The position numbers and the translations under genes are program-made. A model generated the notes under the pieces. The model was not told the DNA's origin. It saw nothing but the letters and a program-made list of their open reading frames with translations, and did not search any database. Of a DNA stretch of 64,000 nucleotides, positions 41,628-54,320 are shown one piece after another. Each line of letters starts with the position of its first letter. The stretch's first letter is position 1. The stretch comes from Prostheceraeus crozeri (lineage: Eukaryota; Platyhelminthes; Polycladida; Euryleptidae), in NCBI GenBank assembly GCA_907163375.1, contig CAJQUW010003481.1, positions 1 through 64,000 of the forward strand, given 5' to 3'.

Positions 41628-43063
41628 CTGAAAACATGGTAGGTATCAGTCTGTTTGACCCTTTCAAGACCTTGGGAAATCAAAAATAATGTTTGTTTTC
41701 AGTATATTGCAAATATTTTCTAGGCATCAGTAATAATTCCTATCAAAACTTTCGTTGCAAATAATATTTTTCATCACTATTATTTGTTTATTCACGTCGT
41801 TTTATATCTGACAATAACTAAAAAAGCGCCGAATTTTCAGTTCTGATATTGTTCGGAAAAGGTAAACTGTACAAGGTAAGTTTTGAAGTTTACTGATGTA
41901 TAAACGGCTTCAACATTTAGTTTTAGGTTGGTTTCAAAATATTATGATGGTTACACGTTCAATATCCTATCTAGAAAAATTGATATTTTTGACTTTGTTG
42001 TCCCTGTGGTTCATAAAGGAGTTCTCAGGCAGAAATAACTGACTTTTTCATTTCACTTGAAACAATGCCCTTAAGTCATATTTAGGGCAATTTTTATGAC
42101 ATTATAACATTGTGTCATTTTAGGGTTAGGCAATATTGTCATATTTTCTGCGTGTGATCATTTCTAGTCATTTTTCTGCAGTTTTAGACTCTTAGAGTTT
42201 CCGGGAAGTAGATTCAGAAATGACCGATGCTTGCAGAATGATGTAATATTGAACTTCTCAACAGCGCAATGCAGTTCTGAGGACAGTTCCCATGCATGAA
42301 TTGCCTACAGATATGAATGTTGGCGGCGGCGCCAGGATTGGCTCGTCTATCGTCTGCCTTTCCTTGCCTGCCAACCGCTGCTTCGGTAGAGCGTTCTTCT
42401 CCATGTTGATGAAAATGCTATGTAAAGACAGGCCTTTTTAAACATCAAATGTAGTAAATTGCATTACTTTATTGTACAGCAGGCTGTAAATGGACATGAT
42501 GTGGTAAAGTTTGAAATAAACCGTATTATTTGTCGGAAATTGAACTTTTTAACTTTTTGTCTGAAAATGGAAACATAATTTTTGCTGTATTCTAAGAGTT
42601 TTGCATCTTACTAACTTACAATTTGAGATTTTAGTCATTTTTTGGTCACATATTGAGACTTTTAGGTCATAAAAAAGTGCACTAGTCATTATAAATGTCG
42701 AGCACCATTGTAATCGTAATGTTTGCATGCTCTTTACTCAATATGATGCTGTTTAATGTAAGGTTGAAGGACTAAGTGGAGATAATCAAGTCCTAGATCA
42801 CTTGCCTTGAGATGAAATGACCTGTTTCGTCCTTTCAATAATGTCAAATTTGAGAAGTACTCGCTCATGTTAGTCAATCGATGTTACAAATGATAATGAT
42901 GGCTGAAAGAGCATAAGCACGCTCTGGACATTGTCTAGAAAGCACACACAGACGCTCACACGAGCGCAAGTCAACCACTATTGGTGTAGAAATGTGAAAT
43001 CACACATTGATGTCAGACGTATTGAACTGCTCTGTAGTTGATATCATTAGAATTCCTACTTAC
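41628..43063 (-). other. Intron 10, no gene recognised
   Basis: The intron is 1.44 kb. A segment around 42090-42700 repeats phrases such as TTTTAGGTCAT and GTCATTTT, and 42310-42420 is locally GC-rich. No coding frame is supported. Confidence 0.6.
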
Positions 43064-43205
43064 CGACCGTTTTTGTTATCTTCAGCATCCCTGATCTGCC
43101 AACTTGCACCGAATCGGGCATCACGTCTTGGCACCTTTGCATAGTTGACACTTGAAGGCGACAAGTAATCGTCTTTAATGTTGCCGTTGCAGTTTCCACA
43201 TATTC
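43064..43205 (-). CDS. Exon 10: C-terminal part of VWD domain
   Basis: The exon starts in phase 1 after TTTTCAG and ends in phase 2 at GTAAGT. It codes GICGNCNGNIKDDYL, the hallmark CGxxNG motif of VWD, and RFGASWQI, the conserved FGxSW. Confidence 0.9.
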
Positions 43206-43265
43206 CTGAAAACAATTTTGACTTTCTGATTTTTTCTCGAGACATCACCGAATGTTGAAACTCAC

Positions 43266-43434
43266 CCTGAACTTTGTTTTTATAGAGATTCCTGTCAAGC
43301 TTGACGAAGACGTCTACGTCATTCTCGAAGAAGACTTGCATGACACCACATTCTTTAGGAGCTCTGAAACCCACGCCATCACCAGTAGTGAATAAATCTA
43401 GATCCGCATTCTCTGTAACTATCTCTCCATCCAG
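43266..43434 (-). CDS. Exon 9: middle part of VWD domain
   Basis: The exon starts in phase 0 after CTACAG and ends in phase 1 at GTGAGT; the intron to exon 10 is 60 bases. It codes LDGEIV, a short acidic segment and the strand pair VMQVFFENDVDVFVKLD. Confidence 0.87.
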
Positions 43435-44167
43435 CTGTAGAAGAAAGTTAACTTTTTATAAAATATAGTACGGTATTTAAACAATTTTCGCTATAAATCC
43501 CTACACTTTAAACTGTAGGGTACGAAAGCTGGCTGATTTTGACTACGAAAGCGATGTACAAAACGAGAATACAAAATGTAATAACAAAATGTACCAAAGC
43601 GCTATTGTTTGAGCTTATACACTACGAAGGTGATTGATTATGCTATTGGATGATAAAAACAATTCAATAGGAATGCCAATCGCTTTCGTAGTGTGTGAGC
43701 ACGAACAACAGCGCTTTCGTACATTTTGTTATTTTCGCTTTGTACATCGCTTTCGTAAGTAGCTTTGGAAATGTACAGTTTACAATGTAAACACTAAATT
43801 CGGCACGAAACATGGCAATAAAAGTGAAGAAAGCCTGGTCATCATCACTTCACGAGTTGACTAGAAATGAATTTGTTTACTTCAAGTGCTTTCTGCTCAG
43901 ACGATGAGGTCAAAAGACGTCAGATCAAGCTGCAGACATCGCTGCACTTCACGTTATCGCCCGTACTAGTCCGATTTGCACTAATATTGGCATATGGGTA
44001 GAAAATATCCTCACAGACGTGAACATAAAGTTTTCTGACGATTGACTAACTTCCACGGATTTCAGACAAATTAAAAAACGTGGGTGGGCGATAACCCACA
44101 AGTACCCTCCATTGGACGAAATTTGCCTTATTCAATATTTAAGCTGATGTTGTTGTACTCAATTTAC
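43435..44167 (-). other. Intron 8 with a foldback MITE
   Basis: The intron of 733 bases contains the palindromic element at 43501-43790; the rest is unrecognised. Confidence 0.7.
43501..43790. mobile_element. Foldback MITE related to 24201-24453
   Basis: It shares TACGAAAGCTGGCTGA, AATAGGAATGCCAATCGC and TTCGTAAGTAGCTTTGG with the element at 24201-24453 and has similar inverted ends around AAACTGTA/TACAGTTT. It is non-coding. Confidence 0.75.
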
Positions 44168-44451
44168 CTCAATTTTCTTGTCCTTCATTAATCTGATTCG
44201 ATGACCACCGAATCGGATTTCAACGTATTTGGTCCACGAAATTTGTACAGAATCCTTCATTACTTGGGCAGCTTTTGGTCGTCGATCTTCGTTTTTCACC
44301 CTTACATCAATGTGACATTTTTTCAAGGAAGACTTTAACATTCCATCGATTAATCTAACCAGCTGGTAAGTACACTTCCCCATAAAGTGTATGATTTGTC
44401 CATCAAATGTGAAATAATGCGGATCTCCTAATGCTTTGCACTCACATGGCC
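44168..44451 (-). CDS. Exon 8: N-terminal part of VWD domain
   Basis: The exon starts in phase 1 after CTTCCAG and ends in phase 0 at a GTAAAT donor. It codes CECKALGDPHYFTFDGQIIHFMGKCTYQL, the classic start of VWD (GDPHYxTFDG), then beta strands with VQISWTKYVEIRFGGHRIRL. The DPHY motif usually marks the calcium-coordinated start of the module. Confidence 0.93.
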
Positions 44452-45463
44452 CTGGAAGAATAAGATGGAATTGTTTAGATGATGCATGCTCAAGATATTA
44501 CAAAACGAAAGTAAAACTTTTAAAGTTGAATTCGAAAATTACAAAGTACTGAATAGAAACAAATTTTTTTCGAAAAAAATGCCTTCGGGAATTTAGCCGC
44601 ATCTAATGTTTAAAGTGGTGACAGCTTGACAGTGCCGTATGGATCTACATTGTGGCAATATTACAGGTTACATAAACAATTAGACAGTTAGACAAGATAA
44701 CACATTTTCCTGGATAAATCAGAAACCGTAATGGAAGCGTCTCAAGTAAAAAGTTATTCATAGCGATATTTAAATAATCCAATATTCTTTAACCTACGGT
44801 TACAACAGATACACCACAAATGTACTTCTAGTGACATAAAGCAATTAATGTTGACATCTAACAGAATTGTGGACAGATTCAGCACCTTGGACAAATGTTA
44901 GTATGTAGTTCCAGATACTCTTCTTTATAACTTAAAATTAATGGATGGAAATACATGACAAGTTAATAAGTGTATTCAGGAAAAACAGCGCATTTTTCAT
45001 TATCCTCATAGCTATTTCGGGGCGACTCTTCAGGAGACGTATAACCGTTGTGGCACGTAAATACAGAACCAAGTTCGTTCACCACAGCTCATGGCAAGAC
45101 ATTTCAGCACTGCAGCAACAGACAAAACAAGAGAGTAAAAGAAGACAATAGAAAGTAAAATGCATGACAATGAGAAGCTAAACCCAAGGCAAACGCAAGA
45201 TGTTTTCAGTCTTTGTGGATGCAGAATTTTCAGGACAGTAATGAGACGCTAGTGAATACAGTAATTCTTAAATGCGAAGAAGGAATGAGGGCCTGTGAGA
45301 ATACAAAATAGTGAAATAAGAGGGAAAACACGTCGCGAGAAAGTCACATGATATGCAGACAAAGTCTCTCAGTCCGCCCAATATTATTGCGCCTGAATGC
45401 TATAATGTGAGCATAATGGCTTCTTAATAAGCATTTGAAAATCAATTTGAATTCAAAACTTAC
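44452..45463 (-). other. Intron 7, no gene seen
   Basis: The intron is 1.0 kb with no recognised element; short frames in it show no domain. Confidence 0.7.
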
Positions 45464-45586
45464 GCTCGCATTTTATTTTGGGATTTCCATAATATCCGTC
45501 GTAGCATTTGCACTCATATCTTTTATTAGTAAATACACACTCAGCATTTTCTCCACATTCATTTTCACATAATCCACCTGGTACTC
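45464..45586 (-). CDS. Exon 7: EGF module preceding VWD
   Basis: The 123-base exon, phase 1 to phase 1, codes GGLCENECGENAECVFTNKRYECKCYDGYYGNPKIKC, a single six-cysteine EGF without the calcium-binding start. Splicing to exon 8 gives an Arg codon and continues PCECKALGDPHY. Confidence 0.88.
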
Positions 45587-48500
45587 CTGGAAAAGAAATT
45601 CACAATTTAAATCCAGCGAATACTATCAAAGGTGTTGAAGTAACACGACTGAAAGCCGACGGAATAGCTCAGTTGATATAGGCTTGCATTTCAACTCGGG
45701 TGTGTGCAGGAGGTCTATAGTTCCACATCGTCTATATGGAGAGGCAACATCGCTTTACTAACCTAGAGGATGTGAACCCAACCTTGGTGATTTTTGCAGC
45801 TTAACGAAGGTTTCCCGAGTAATTGCTAACATGGTTTCATGCATTGAATAGGGCAGGGTGATCACCGCATAGCATCTCTTTCATTATCTCTGATGTTTCA
45901 TTTTTTCATAAACGGGGTACATCAACTTCCCCAAAATCTATCATACCAAATTGCCATCGAAAAGTCAGTCGTTCACTCCTCATCGTTTGGTACATAGTCT
46001 TCTTGGGCCGTATGCTAGAACAACCCCTAACTTAGGATTTGCCTAAGTTAGGGGGAAAATCCTAAGTGGTATGCTTGAACGTCACCCCTAAGTCACTTAG
46101 GAAAAAAATCTTAGGGGATCGCTGGGGGTACCTAAGTTAGGGTTAGGGGGTGTTGGTATGCTGAAACAAAGTTAGGAAAAAATCCTAGGAATTAAATCAC
46201 AAAATCTTGACGAAATCTAGGAGAACTTAGACCCGCCCCTAAGTCAGGAAATATATATCAGTTCTTCAACAAATTTTCTGTATGGACTAAATCAGTTAAA
46301 CCTGTTCAATAGTGGTTTAGATTCACTTTTATTTAACAGGTATATAGTGCCTATGTTCATTTCCTAACAATTTTTTGACGATTTACCCTGTATGCAAAGG
46401 TTTTTGATTACGATGACACTTACTATCTGTCAGATAATTATTGTGGGCTATCAACGACTAATATAATATTGTAGCTCGACGACTTCCAACTCCTGAAGAA
46501 ATCGTGCTAAAGAAAGAAACAAAGAAGATCAGAAATATGACCATTATGCAGGAAAATGATCCGAATGATAAATTCCCGGAAACATCGGCGAACGATGGAA
46601 ATGAACGCCAGCGAGAAATAATAAATACATATATACTTTCTTTAATTTCCTTATTTCTAAGTTGGACCTTGAATTCCTAGTAATTTTCGTATACACAATA
46701 TTATTTGCATTGTCACACCAGTGGATTAAGTCGTTTTCAAAAATAATCATCTACATTGGAAAATGGAAGGTTGTATTTGACGACATTATCTTGAATTAAT
46801 TGACTAATCTCACTTCACGGGGAAGACTTTGTGCTGAGTTTATGAGAATATAAGAGTTTACATGTAATTATAGCAGTATGAAAAGTGAAGCATGCAATAG
46901 TGATTACTTTAAATTTGCATTATTTGCAGCTCAAGGTATAAGATTGTATTGCCAAAGTATTCCAATATCAATAACACAGTTTATATCTTTTTAATTCATG
47001 GTTTTTAATTATTTTTCACTCTTCCTATCTATAGATACTTTGACCATATTCTTTGATCATAGGTTACTCTTGAACATTAGCAAATGCGAGTATCAATTTG
47101 ACATTTGAACTAACGATAATTTCAATCAAATGTTAACAGTTTTTGCAGTGAAAGTTCGTAAAAAATAAAGATCTTTGATGGAAGCTAATAATGGTTCGGA
47201 TACGTCCTGTTATATTCATCATTGGCATGATAAGATTGAATCTACAATATTTGCTGTGCGCTCCATTCTGATTGGTTGCTGAAATCTACCAGTACAATGT
47301 CAACCCATGTAATAATAAATGCTGGTAATATATTTTCTATATTCATGTTAGAAACTGGTGGCACCATCTTCTCAATCATGAGATGACAATTATAATGCAG
47401 TCTATTTTGTTTAATTTGATGCAGTATTAGCTGAGTTATCGCCAATTTCATGTTTCGACAACTTTTGTGTTGACGATAAGTCCACGGTATTCACTCATTA
47501 GTTGAGTAATTAAGACGTGCACACTTTGAGGATAAATGTATTATTCCACATAACTTTGGAACTACTGCATCGATTTCGATAAACGAAACGTTGTCTTCAT
47601 CGAAACAACAAGATGAATACAACTGCAGTTCCAGTTTATCGGTAACTGATATTTTTTCAAATTGTTTTTTTCACCGTCTATCAATCGCCGACTGCAGTTT
47701 GTGAGACAATTCGTTGTCAGGGTGTGAAAATAAACACAGCCGCAGCAATCCGGTAATATGCCAATCAAGTGAACTTAGGGAGAGTCCCCTCCCTAACTTA
47801 GTGAATTGCTAGGGAACGTTCAAGCATACCGACTAGGATTTCACCCAGCGAATCCCTAAGTTAGGATTCTAAGATAAAAATCTTAGGAATTGTTCTAGCA
47901 TACGGCCCGTGATCCCTAAAATAAACCCAAACGTTTTACTAGGATGTTACACGACCAGTCTTTTACCACGCTAGTAGACTACGTACTCTTGGGTAATTAA
48001 GGAAATGCCATAAACCAAAAATCATCACTTAGAGTGCCGCAGTTTCATTCGCTAGCACGACAAAGACAGCTAGGGGTCGTCATTTAGGGGGGAGTTTTTT
48101 TATTCGAACACTAAATGATTTTCTTCCATAAACAAAAGCTTCATGCAAAACAGAAATCATGGTGTAGATTTCCAGTCACATCAGAATGTAGAAAACTAAT
48201 CCAAAGCTTAAATGTGCTTCTATTATAATAACTGTAACCATTCTAATAAATCTTTGAAAAGGTATCGTGCAGCTCTACACAGCTTCAAATGCGGTTAAAA
48301 CGAAGATGGAGAACATGTAGATACCCAAAGAATACAAATGATTAGGAAAATGCACAAAAAGACTATATTTAGCATTTTTGATAAGAAGTAATTGTATAAC
48401 ATTTGAATTTCCAATACTATATTCGATGTCAAGGGTATCATTATGATCATGATAAGATTCTTGGACTTTTATTCAATAAATCCTGTACTCATCTTGAAAA

Positions 48501-49075
48501 CTGATGCGTTTGGTAGAAGTCAGGAAACAAAATATTTGTAAAAAAGACAAAATTCAAACCCTAAAAAGTACTTTTCAAAATAGATCATAAATTTCTCTTT
48601 CCGGTGGGTCAAATCAAACGATTTTTGGTGGAAAGTTTGGAAATAAGTTAAAACTAAAGTCACACAAGCTTTGGTCGGTTGACTCAGGCTTTATGAGCAC
48701 TATATACAGCATAAATGCGAAATAACTAGAAGTCTCGGAATTACTTGGAAGAAATTACTTGTCTTGTAACTATAATAACCACATGACGAACTGCCTGCCA
48801 AATCACATTCTTAAAATGAAGGATGACAAAATGACATGAACCTGTGCGACAAGAAAATTATTCAGTTTGGACAAAATTATACTTCAAACAACAAAATGTG
48901 ACGTTCGTTTCTCCAAAATGTCGGTTGATTTGTGAACACCTTCTCTTATCACAAGAAGTTTGGATTAAAGATATGAAGGAGCCTCCTCTGTTCCCCCTGC
49001 ACATGCAGACAGATGCTCCAGGATTTACTTGCAATTTTGCTTTAATTAGCAACTATCTACATCCGGATAACTTAC
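45587..49075 (-). other. Intron 6 with a TIR element and a tRNA-like scrap
   Basis: The intron of 3.5 kb contains a TIR element at 46006-47908 and, at 45657-45730, a segment starting GGAATAGCTCAGTTGATA that resembles a tRNA 5' half, probably a SINE remnant. The rest (47910-49075) is unrecognised AT-rich sequence. Confidence 0.65.
46006..47908. mobile_element. 1.9-kb non-autonomous DNA transposon with 19-bp TIRs
   Basis: GGGCCGTATGCTAGAACAA at 46006-46024 is perfectly inverted at 47890-47908. Both subterminal regions (46024-46260 and 47760-47890) are dense in palindromes built from CCTAAGTTAGG and CTAAGTCACTTAG. The interior lacks a transposase. The GGGCC end is reminiscent of Harbinger-type elements, but no 3-bp target duplication is visible, so the superfamily is open. 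Confidence 0.82.
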
Positions 49076-49171
49076 GAGAGCAGATAGAAGGTAGTTTCAT
49101 TTCTAGATCTTCCATGTCCCAAGTACCATCAGACTTAACTACCGTGCCGGCGTCGCTTTTCATCGTGAAAT
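49076..49171 (-). CDS. Exon 6: C-terminal part of C-type lectin-like domain
   Basis: The exon starts in phase 1 after CTTTTCAG and ends in phase 1 at GTAAGT. It codes SDGTWDMEDLEMKLPSICS. This corresponds to the WND...C...ICE end of C-type lectins, but the penultimate cysteine is missing (EDLEMK in its place). Confidence 0.8.
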
Positions 49172-49380
49172 CTGAAAAGAAAAGGATAAAAACCACGTCA
49201 ATGATTCCACATTCAGTACTTGAACAATATCGATGATGTAGAAAGGGATGTAAGTGAAGGCAATTGTCATCTCCAAGTTTTATCGACAGCTTATTGTTCC
49301 ATTATTACTAAAAGCTGTATATGCACGTAGCATCTGTATATACACGGGCAGATAAAAGAAAGAAATACAATGAAGCTTAC

Positions 49381-49499
49381 GTTTTGGAAATTTATTGTAA
49401 TAATGATTATTCTTTTCGAAATACCGTTCACTTGAGTAATACGCGTCGCTTCCAATACTATAAATTCCAATCCACACCTGATTGAGGCGATGAAGTTTC
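49381..49499 (-). CDS. Exon 5: middle part of C-type lectin-like domain
   Basis: The exon starts in phase 2 after CTTCCACAG and ends in phase 1 at GTAAGC. It codes KLHRLNQVWIGIYSIGSDAYYSSERYFEKNNHYYNKF; VWIGI is the conserved WIGL core. No EPN or QPD sugar-binding motif is seen. Confidence 0.82.
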
Positions 49500-51785
49500 C
49501 TGTGGAAGGGAGAAAGAACATCAGAAAAGATATCTTAGTGGAGTAATATGCAACTTTCATCGCGACTCCACATGCAATCAGTTTAACACGTGTGCTGGTG
49601 TGATATTTTACGGACGTTGTTTACCATGACTGACAATTTTGCCACTACTATAATACGGCAAAACATGATGCATAATAAGGTTATTTGAAATATAGAGCTA
49701 ATGAGCACAGTTATGGGTCATGACATAGATAACACATAATTCTATGGTTACGATGCTTGCGAATCCATGACTCGAATATTAAAAATTAATATTAAAAATA
49801 TTTCTTCTTTTCAAATAGAATTTCATTTAATTATTTCAAAAATTCGAGCTTTATCTCATAAATGGCTTTCTGCATATCGTTCTCTAAGAAAAGTAATCAC
49901 GTCACTTACCGTGACTGGTGCAAAAATGACATGATGGTAATGAAGACAAAGCTACTATTCAATTATCCTTACTTTTGGTAAACGGATTGATTATAAACAT
50001 CAATGATAAAGTCTTCAAACATGTGAAGGATCAAATTCAGCGGTAATAGTGATTCAGAAGCACAAGCTATAGAGTAAGTATGTTAGGTAGAGTGGTAACT
50101 CCGCATTTATTAAATCCCCAATGTGTAAACACTTTCGATTTTATTAAATGAACTCGCGGTGAATACATTTGGAATTCTTGAGAGGTGTGAGAGATGCAAA
50201 TTTTTGCAGTTTTCAAGAAATTACCACGGAATTGAGTTATCATGATAGTAATGCACAAGGAAATTGTATTATTCTATAGATCCTCCGTGTCATGACAGCC
50301 TTGGAGAGGCAATGTTTGTTAAATTGGCAACTCGATGACCTGCTATTGCTTTCATGCCGAACCTCAAGAGAATTTTCTTAAGCGTGATCATATCATAAGC
50401 AACCTGCCGCTGGTAGTGCAAAGTAACAGAATCAAGGACAATGGCTTCAATTAATTTTAAAGATGTAAATGGGTCCACATCACTATTCAGATTCAAGAAA
50501 TGAAACATGAATCTAGTGAATAAAAAAAAACAGGCCGGTGTAAATTGAAGTGAAACTTGAAATTTCAGCCAAGAAAGCAAAATATGATTTCGACTTTTAT
50601 CATGAAGACTTCCATTGTAATACGGATCATGAAATTCCCTTGATGATCAGCTTGATTTCCGCTTAGTTAGGATGCTTGTCAGCAAATAGTCATTCCTTTT
50701 GATATCCAACTTGTTTCATGTTATTTCGGTGGTAACAAAACTGCTGCAATTGAGTTAGTTTCTGCCGAAGCGCATTGCATACCTTTACCCTCCTCTCTAA
50801 GACTTTACAGTTGCCAACAGTCGACTCATAGACTTTTAAGATTTGCAATTAGCAAGTTGGTGAAATTTTGACGGCCATTCATCAAATATCACTTAAAACG
50901 CACTACTGGCAAATCGCTAGTGCTCCTCCAATAGTTAATAAATGCTATTTTTGCAAACACAATATAAATCTAAGATCTACAACATTATTCAACTAAGGAT
51001 GCAACTCAATATTTAATTCTTCTACTTACATAGAATATAATCTGATACGAAGCTTCCAAGAATGGATGATTCTGTCATACGACTTATTTGCACGGCATTT
51101 ATTAACTCATAATCCACGGATTCGAAAATGAAAGTGGGAAGTTTGCGTAGGATATCAGGACTTTAGAGACCAAGGAGTATATTAGAGCTTTACATGCAAA
51201 ATCGTACAAGTTGGTGAGATTCTCATGTCAGGAGATTCCGTTTCATGCGGAGAATTCATTCTCAATACTGGAAACTCTTTTTTCAAGAGTAATTTTAAAG
51301 TTTTACTCAAATTCACGCTATTATTAATTGTTTACTTGCTGTATTAAGCTTCCATTACAATACACTTCACATACTAGCAGATATAATTGTCGTAAATACG
51401 GACATACGACTGATATGTAGCTAATGCGACAGCAAAGGGCAGTAGCCTACGATAGCACGATGACCGAATCGGTGACTGCCGATAACCATGTAATGATACG
51501 ACGTTAACCATGCACGACCGACGAGAAACATGGCGAGATGTGAAATAGCAAATTTCCAATTTCAAAATCTTATAATAGCATCGAATGCCGATCAAAAGAT
51601 TGTGATATGAAACATCCATCTTCACATAAGTGCATGCATACTAGCTAGATAGTTGCATAATTAGCATTTGTTTATATAATAGTTAAAAATCCGCAGGTCT
51701 GAAGCAAAGAACCCACAAGCGCCTAGAATTCTATAACTTTCTGAGAATATTGCGAGTATCATGAAATGAAACAAATATTACTTAC
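49500..51785 (-). other. Intron 4, nothing recognised
   Basis: The intron is 2.3 kb. I see no transposon termini and no coding frame supported by a domain. Confidence 0.6.
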
Positions 51786-51945
51786 ATGAAATGTCTTACC
51801 ACCTCTTGATCTGCTTCGGTTTGAACTTGTATCATGAGTGATCCCAATACTGAACGACAATGATCGGAAGCCTCATTGTAAGTCATCAGTTTCGTGGAAA
51901 CACGGTAGCATAAAGCATTGATGTATACATAGCCCTTTGGACATG
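51786..51945 (-). CDS. Exon 4: N-terminal part of C-type lectin-like domain
   Basis: The exon starts in phase 1 after TTTTCAG and ends in phase 2 at GTAAGT. It codes SCPKGYVYINALCYRV and YNEASDHCRSVLGSLMIQVQTEADQEVV, the standard start of a long-form C-type lectin domain with its first three cysteines. An internal GTAAGA would give another phase and was not chosen. Confidence 0.87.
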
Positions 51946-53617
51946 CTGAAAAAACATGCTGATTTCATGATCTTGATCATATCTAATTTTAGACATTAAT
52001 CAGATTCAGAGTGTTAATGATTAATTAGTTAATAGAATCAAAACATCGCATTTAGGTCGTATTTACATGACACTTTTGCATCTTTCAGATAATTTTCGAA
52101 TCCAAAAAACAGTTTTCTGTCTGATTTCATGTTTGAGACATACTCAAGAAATGATTACTCTGATTGGGTGACAGGGGTGCCTACTAGCCCCGAATGATGG
52201 ATGAAGTCGTTCGCCTACGCATCTCACGACAGAGCAATCGCATCTGTGAGTCAGTAGGTGACTCATCAACACCCGGGATGACGTCAGGGAGCTGCTAGTA
52301 CTGTCTATCATATTAATCAGAACTGTTCCTCCTCGAGGAGCACTTTCCGCGCTCCTGTATCAATGCATCACGCTCGCTGGATGTTGAAGGCAATTTAATC
52401 AATAAAAGTCTGGCTTTTCCGGTGCCACTTCAAAATGACTTCCCGAGAGAAGAAAGGCCTATGGGAGTCATGTTGTTTCATCGTTCTCGTTTACTTGGAG
52501 GTGTGGTTCACTGCACCTGGTGCTATTCAAGCTCCGCGAAACTTTATTGTGCTACTGCGACACAAACCCCGCTATTTAAGCATCCACGATGGAGAAGCTG
52601 TAGCGACCTTCATGTCATCCTCCCAGGGGTTTATGGGCTTGGCCCTTTTGACGAAGAAGAGGCGATGAAGATGCGAATACTTGAGAGCAAGAAGCAGCCA
52701 TTGGAGGATGAAAACGACCAGTCTGTGATCCGTCTTCATGGAGAACAAATCCTTCTTTTCACGATGCACAAGAAGAACTCAGAAATTTGAACATTATTAA
52801 CGATCACAAAGAGCGGGGAATAGCTTTCATCTAGGCATTTAACCAGACGCTGGCGAAAGTCGAAGAGCAGCTTGATTTCCTCCAGGAGGTTGCATCCTGT
52901 CATCGGCGCAACTTCCCGGACGCCAGGAAGAAGATACTGGACCAATCCCAGCGACAGTAAGCGAAGTGATGACTTTTGATTGTACAGCCTGTCTTCATTT
53001 TCGACAATATTTAAAGCAGGCTTACATGTATAAAATCCATGTTGTTAACAGCCGTGTGCGACACGTTATAGACTTCATAGAAGATGTAAATTTGATAATT
53101 GAAATTAAGAAATTCAAGAGACAAGTGAAATGCATTGGATGGACGTTCCTCGTAATAACAAAGCGTATACTTACGAAATAACTAAGTAGAGGGAAAGTTC
53201 ATAAATCCAATGTCTGCGAACCTAATGGCATTTTCCTACATACCGAACTAAATTTAGGAAGTGTATTTGACAAAATTGAAATCTTGAATTTCATATTGGC
53301 CACGGTCCATCAAAAATGACTTTTTTCGAAAAAATGGGCAACTTCAAAGGCTGTGGACTACTTCTGATTTTTGAATTTAGCATAATATTTCGCATGGGTT
53401 CATTTCTTTAACCTAGTGGAACACATTTGGGGGGTAAGAGTAACGATATTCAAAACTTCGATTTTTAAGGCCCACCCTACTGTGCATGCGATCCACTATC
53501 AATATTCGTATGCGTCTTGGTGATTACAGAAAATATACTGAATATTTTCAAAAATGGTAAAAATTGCAATGACAAAGATCCGCTTGTTAAGAATATCATT
53601 TGAAAACAGCTACTCAC
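51946..53617 (-). other. Intron 3, with a broken open frame on the opposite strand
   Basis: The intron is 1.67 kb. At 52400-52950 (plus) overlapping frames read EVWFTAPGAIQAPRNF and GLGPFDEEEAMKMRI, which look like one frameshifted protein, probably transposon-associated; I do not recognise it. The rest shows nothing. Confidence 0.5.
52400..52950 (+). pseudogene. Frameshifted unknown protein, possibly transposon-derived
   Basis: Two overlapping plus-strand frames (52422-52790 and 52435-52668) appear to share one ancestral protein: the first part is better in one frame (SREKKGLWESCCFIVLVYLEVWF), the later part in the other (HVILPGVYGLGPFDEEEAMK). It lies within an intron of an opposing gene. 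I recognise no named family, and it could be chance. Confidence 0.3.
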
Positions 53618-53865
53618 AGTCCTCTCCACTTTCACAGAAACCGCACGTATGCTGGCAATCTCTCAACATTAATCGCGGATATGCATGGCACATTCCAATG
53701 TCACGATTTGATTTGCACTTATCTTTACTTAACACATCTGTGCAAGACATTTTAAGCTTGCAAATACCACAAAGTTCCGGACAATTGTTCCTTATTTGAT
53801 TTTCATTGCATCTAGACTTCGATATTCCCTTGCATTTCAGCAAGTCGTTGCACGTAACCATTGAT
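53618..53865 (-). CDS. Exon 3: two ShKT domains
   Basis: The exon starts in phase 2 after TTTTAG and ends in phase 1 at GTGAGT. It codes CNDLLKCKGISKSRC...NCPELCGIC and CTDVLSKDKCKSNRDIGMC...DCQHTCGFC; the six-cysteine pattern ending CxxTCGxC is ShKT. These small folds are common in secreted cnidarian, nematode and other invertebrate proteins. A role as potassium-channel blocker cannot be assumed in a matrix-type protein. Confidence 0.9.
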
Positions 53866-54230
53866 CTAAAATTGATACGAAATGGCGTCAGCGCGGTGAA
53901 TCAAGTTGTTGTTATTCACGAAAAGGGGCTTGAAATGAAGACATTTTAAAAGGGTTAAATACCATTTTAATACATTTCAACAATGCCACATTAGTCCAGT
54001 TGTTTGTCCAGGAAGTCTATTATTTGACGAGACTGGACAGGTGACCTATTGCGATATTGTTTTGCATCATTTTTACTTCATTTTTGTATTTTAAGAGTCT
54101 GTCGGTTGCTGATGACCCAAGATCGATGCTAGGATAATGAAATGTCATCGAAGTACCTGTAATACTTGTCATTAAAATGTTCCTAGATTACTAGAGAAAG
54201 TGAGACGCATGTAATCGAAGGTTTACTTAC

Positions 54231-54261
54231 TTTTCGCCATTTCCTAAGGCAAAATTGAAGC
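54231..54261 (-). CDS. Exon 2: end of signal peptide
   Basis: The 31-base micro-exon runs from phase 1 to phase 2, with a strong TTTTTGTTTCAG acceptor and GTAAGT donor. It codes FNFALGNGE; ALG-NG is a plausible signal-peptidase site. It fits both neighbours in phase, which is the main support for so short an exon. Confidence 0.75.
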
Positions 54262-54320
54262 CTGAAACAAAAAGAAATGCAGATGTAAAAATCTATCATG
54301 ATAAATAATAATAAAATATA

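Noticed and set aside
41900..42700. A possible TE with repeated TTTTAGGTCAT words
   Set aside because: No terminal repeats, target duplication or coding motif could be defined.
46120..46165. TTAGGG-like words suggesting interstitial telomere repeats
   Set aside because: Only a few copies within a palindromic CCTAAGTTAGG field of a TIR element; not a tandem hexamer array.
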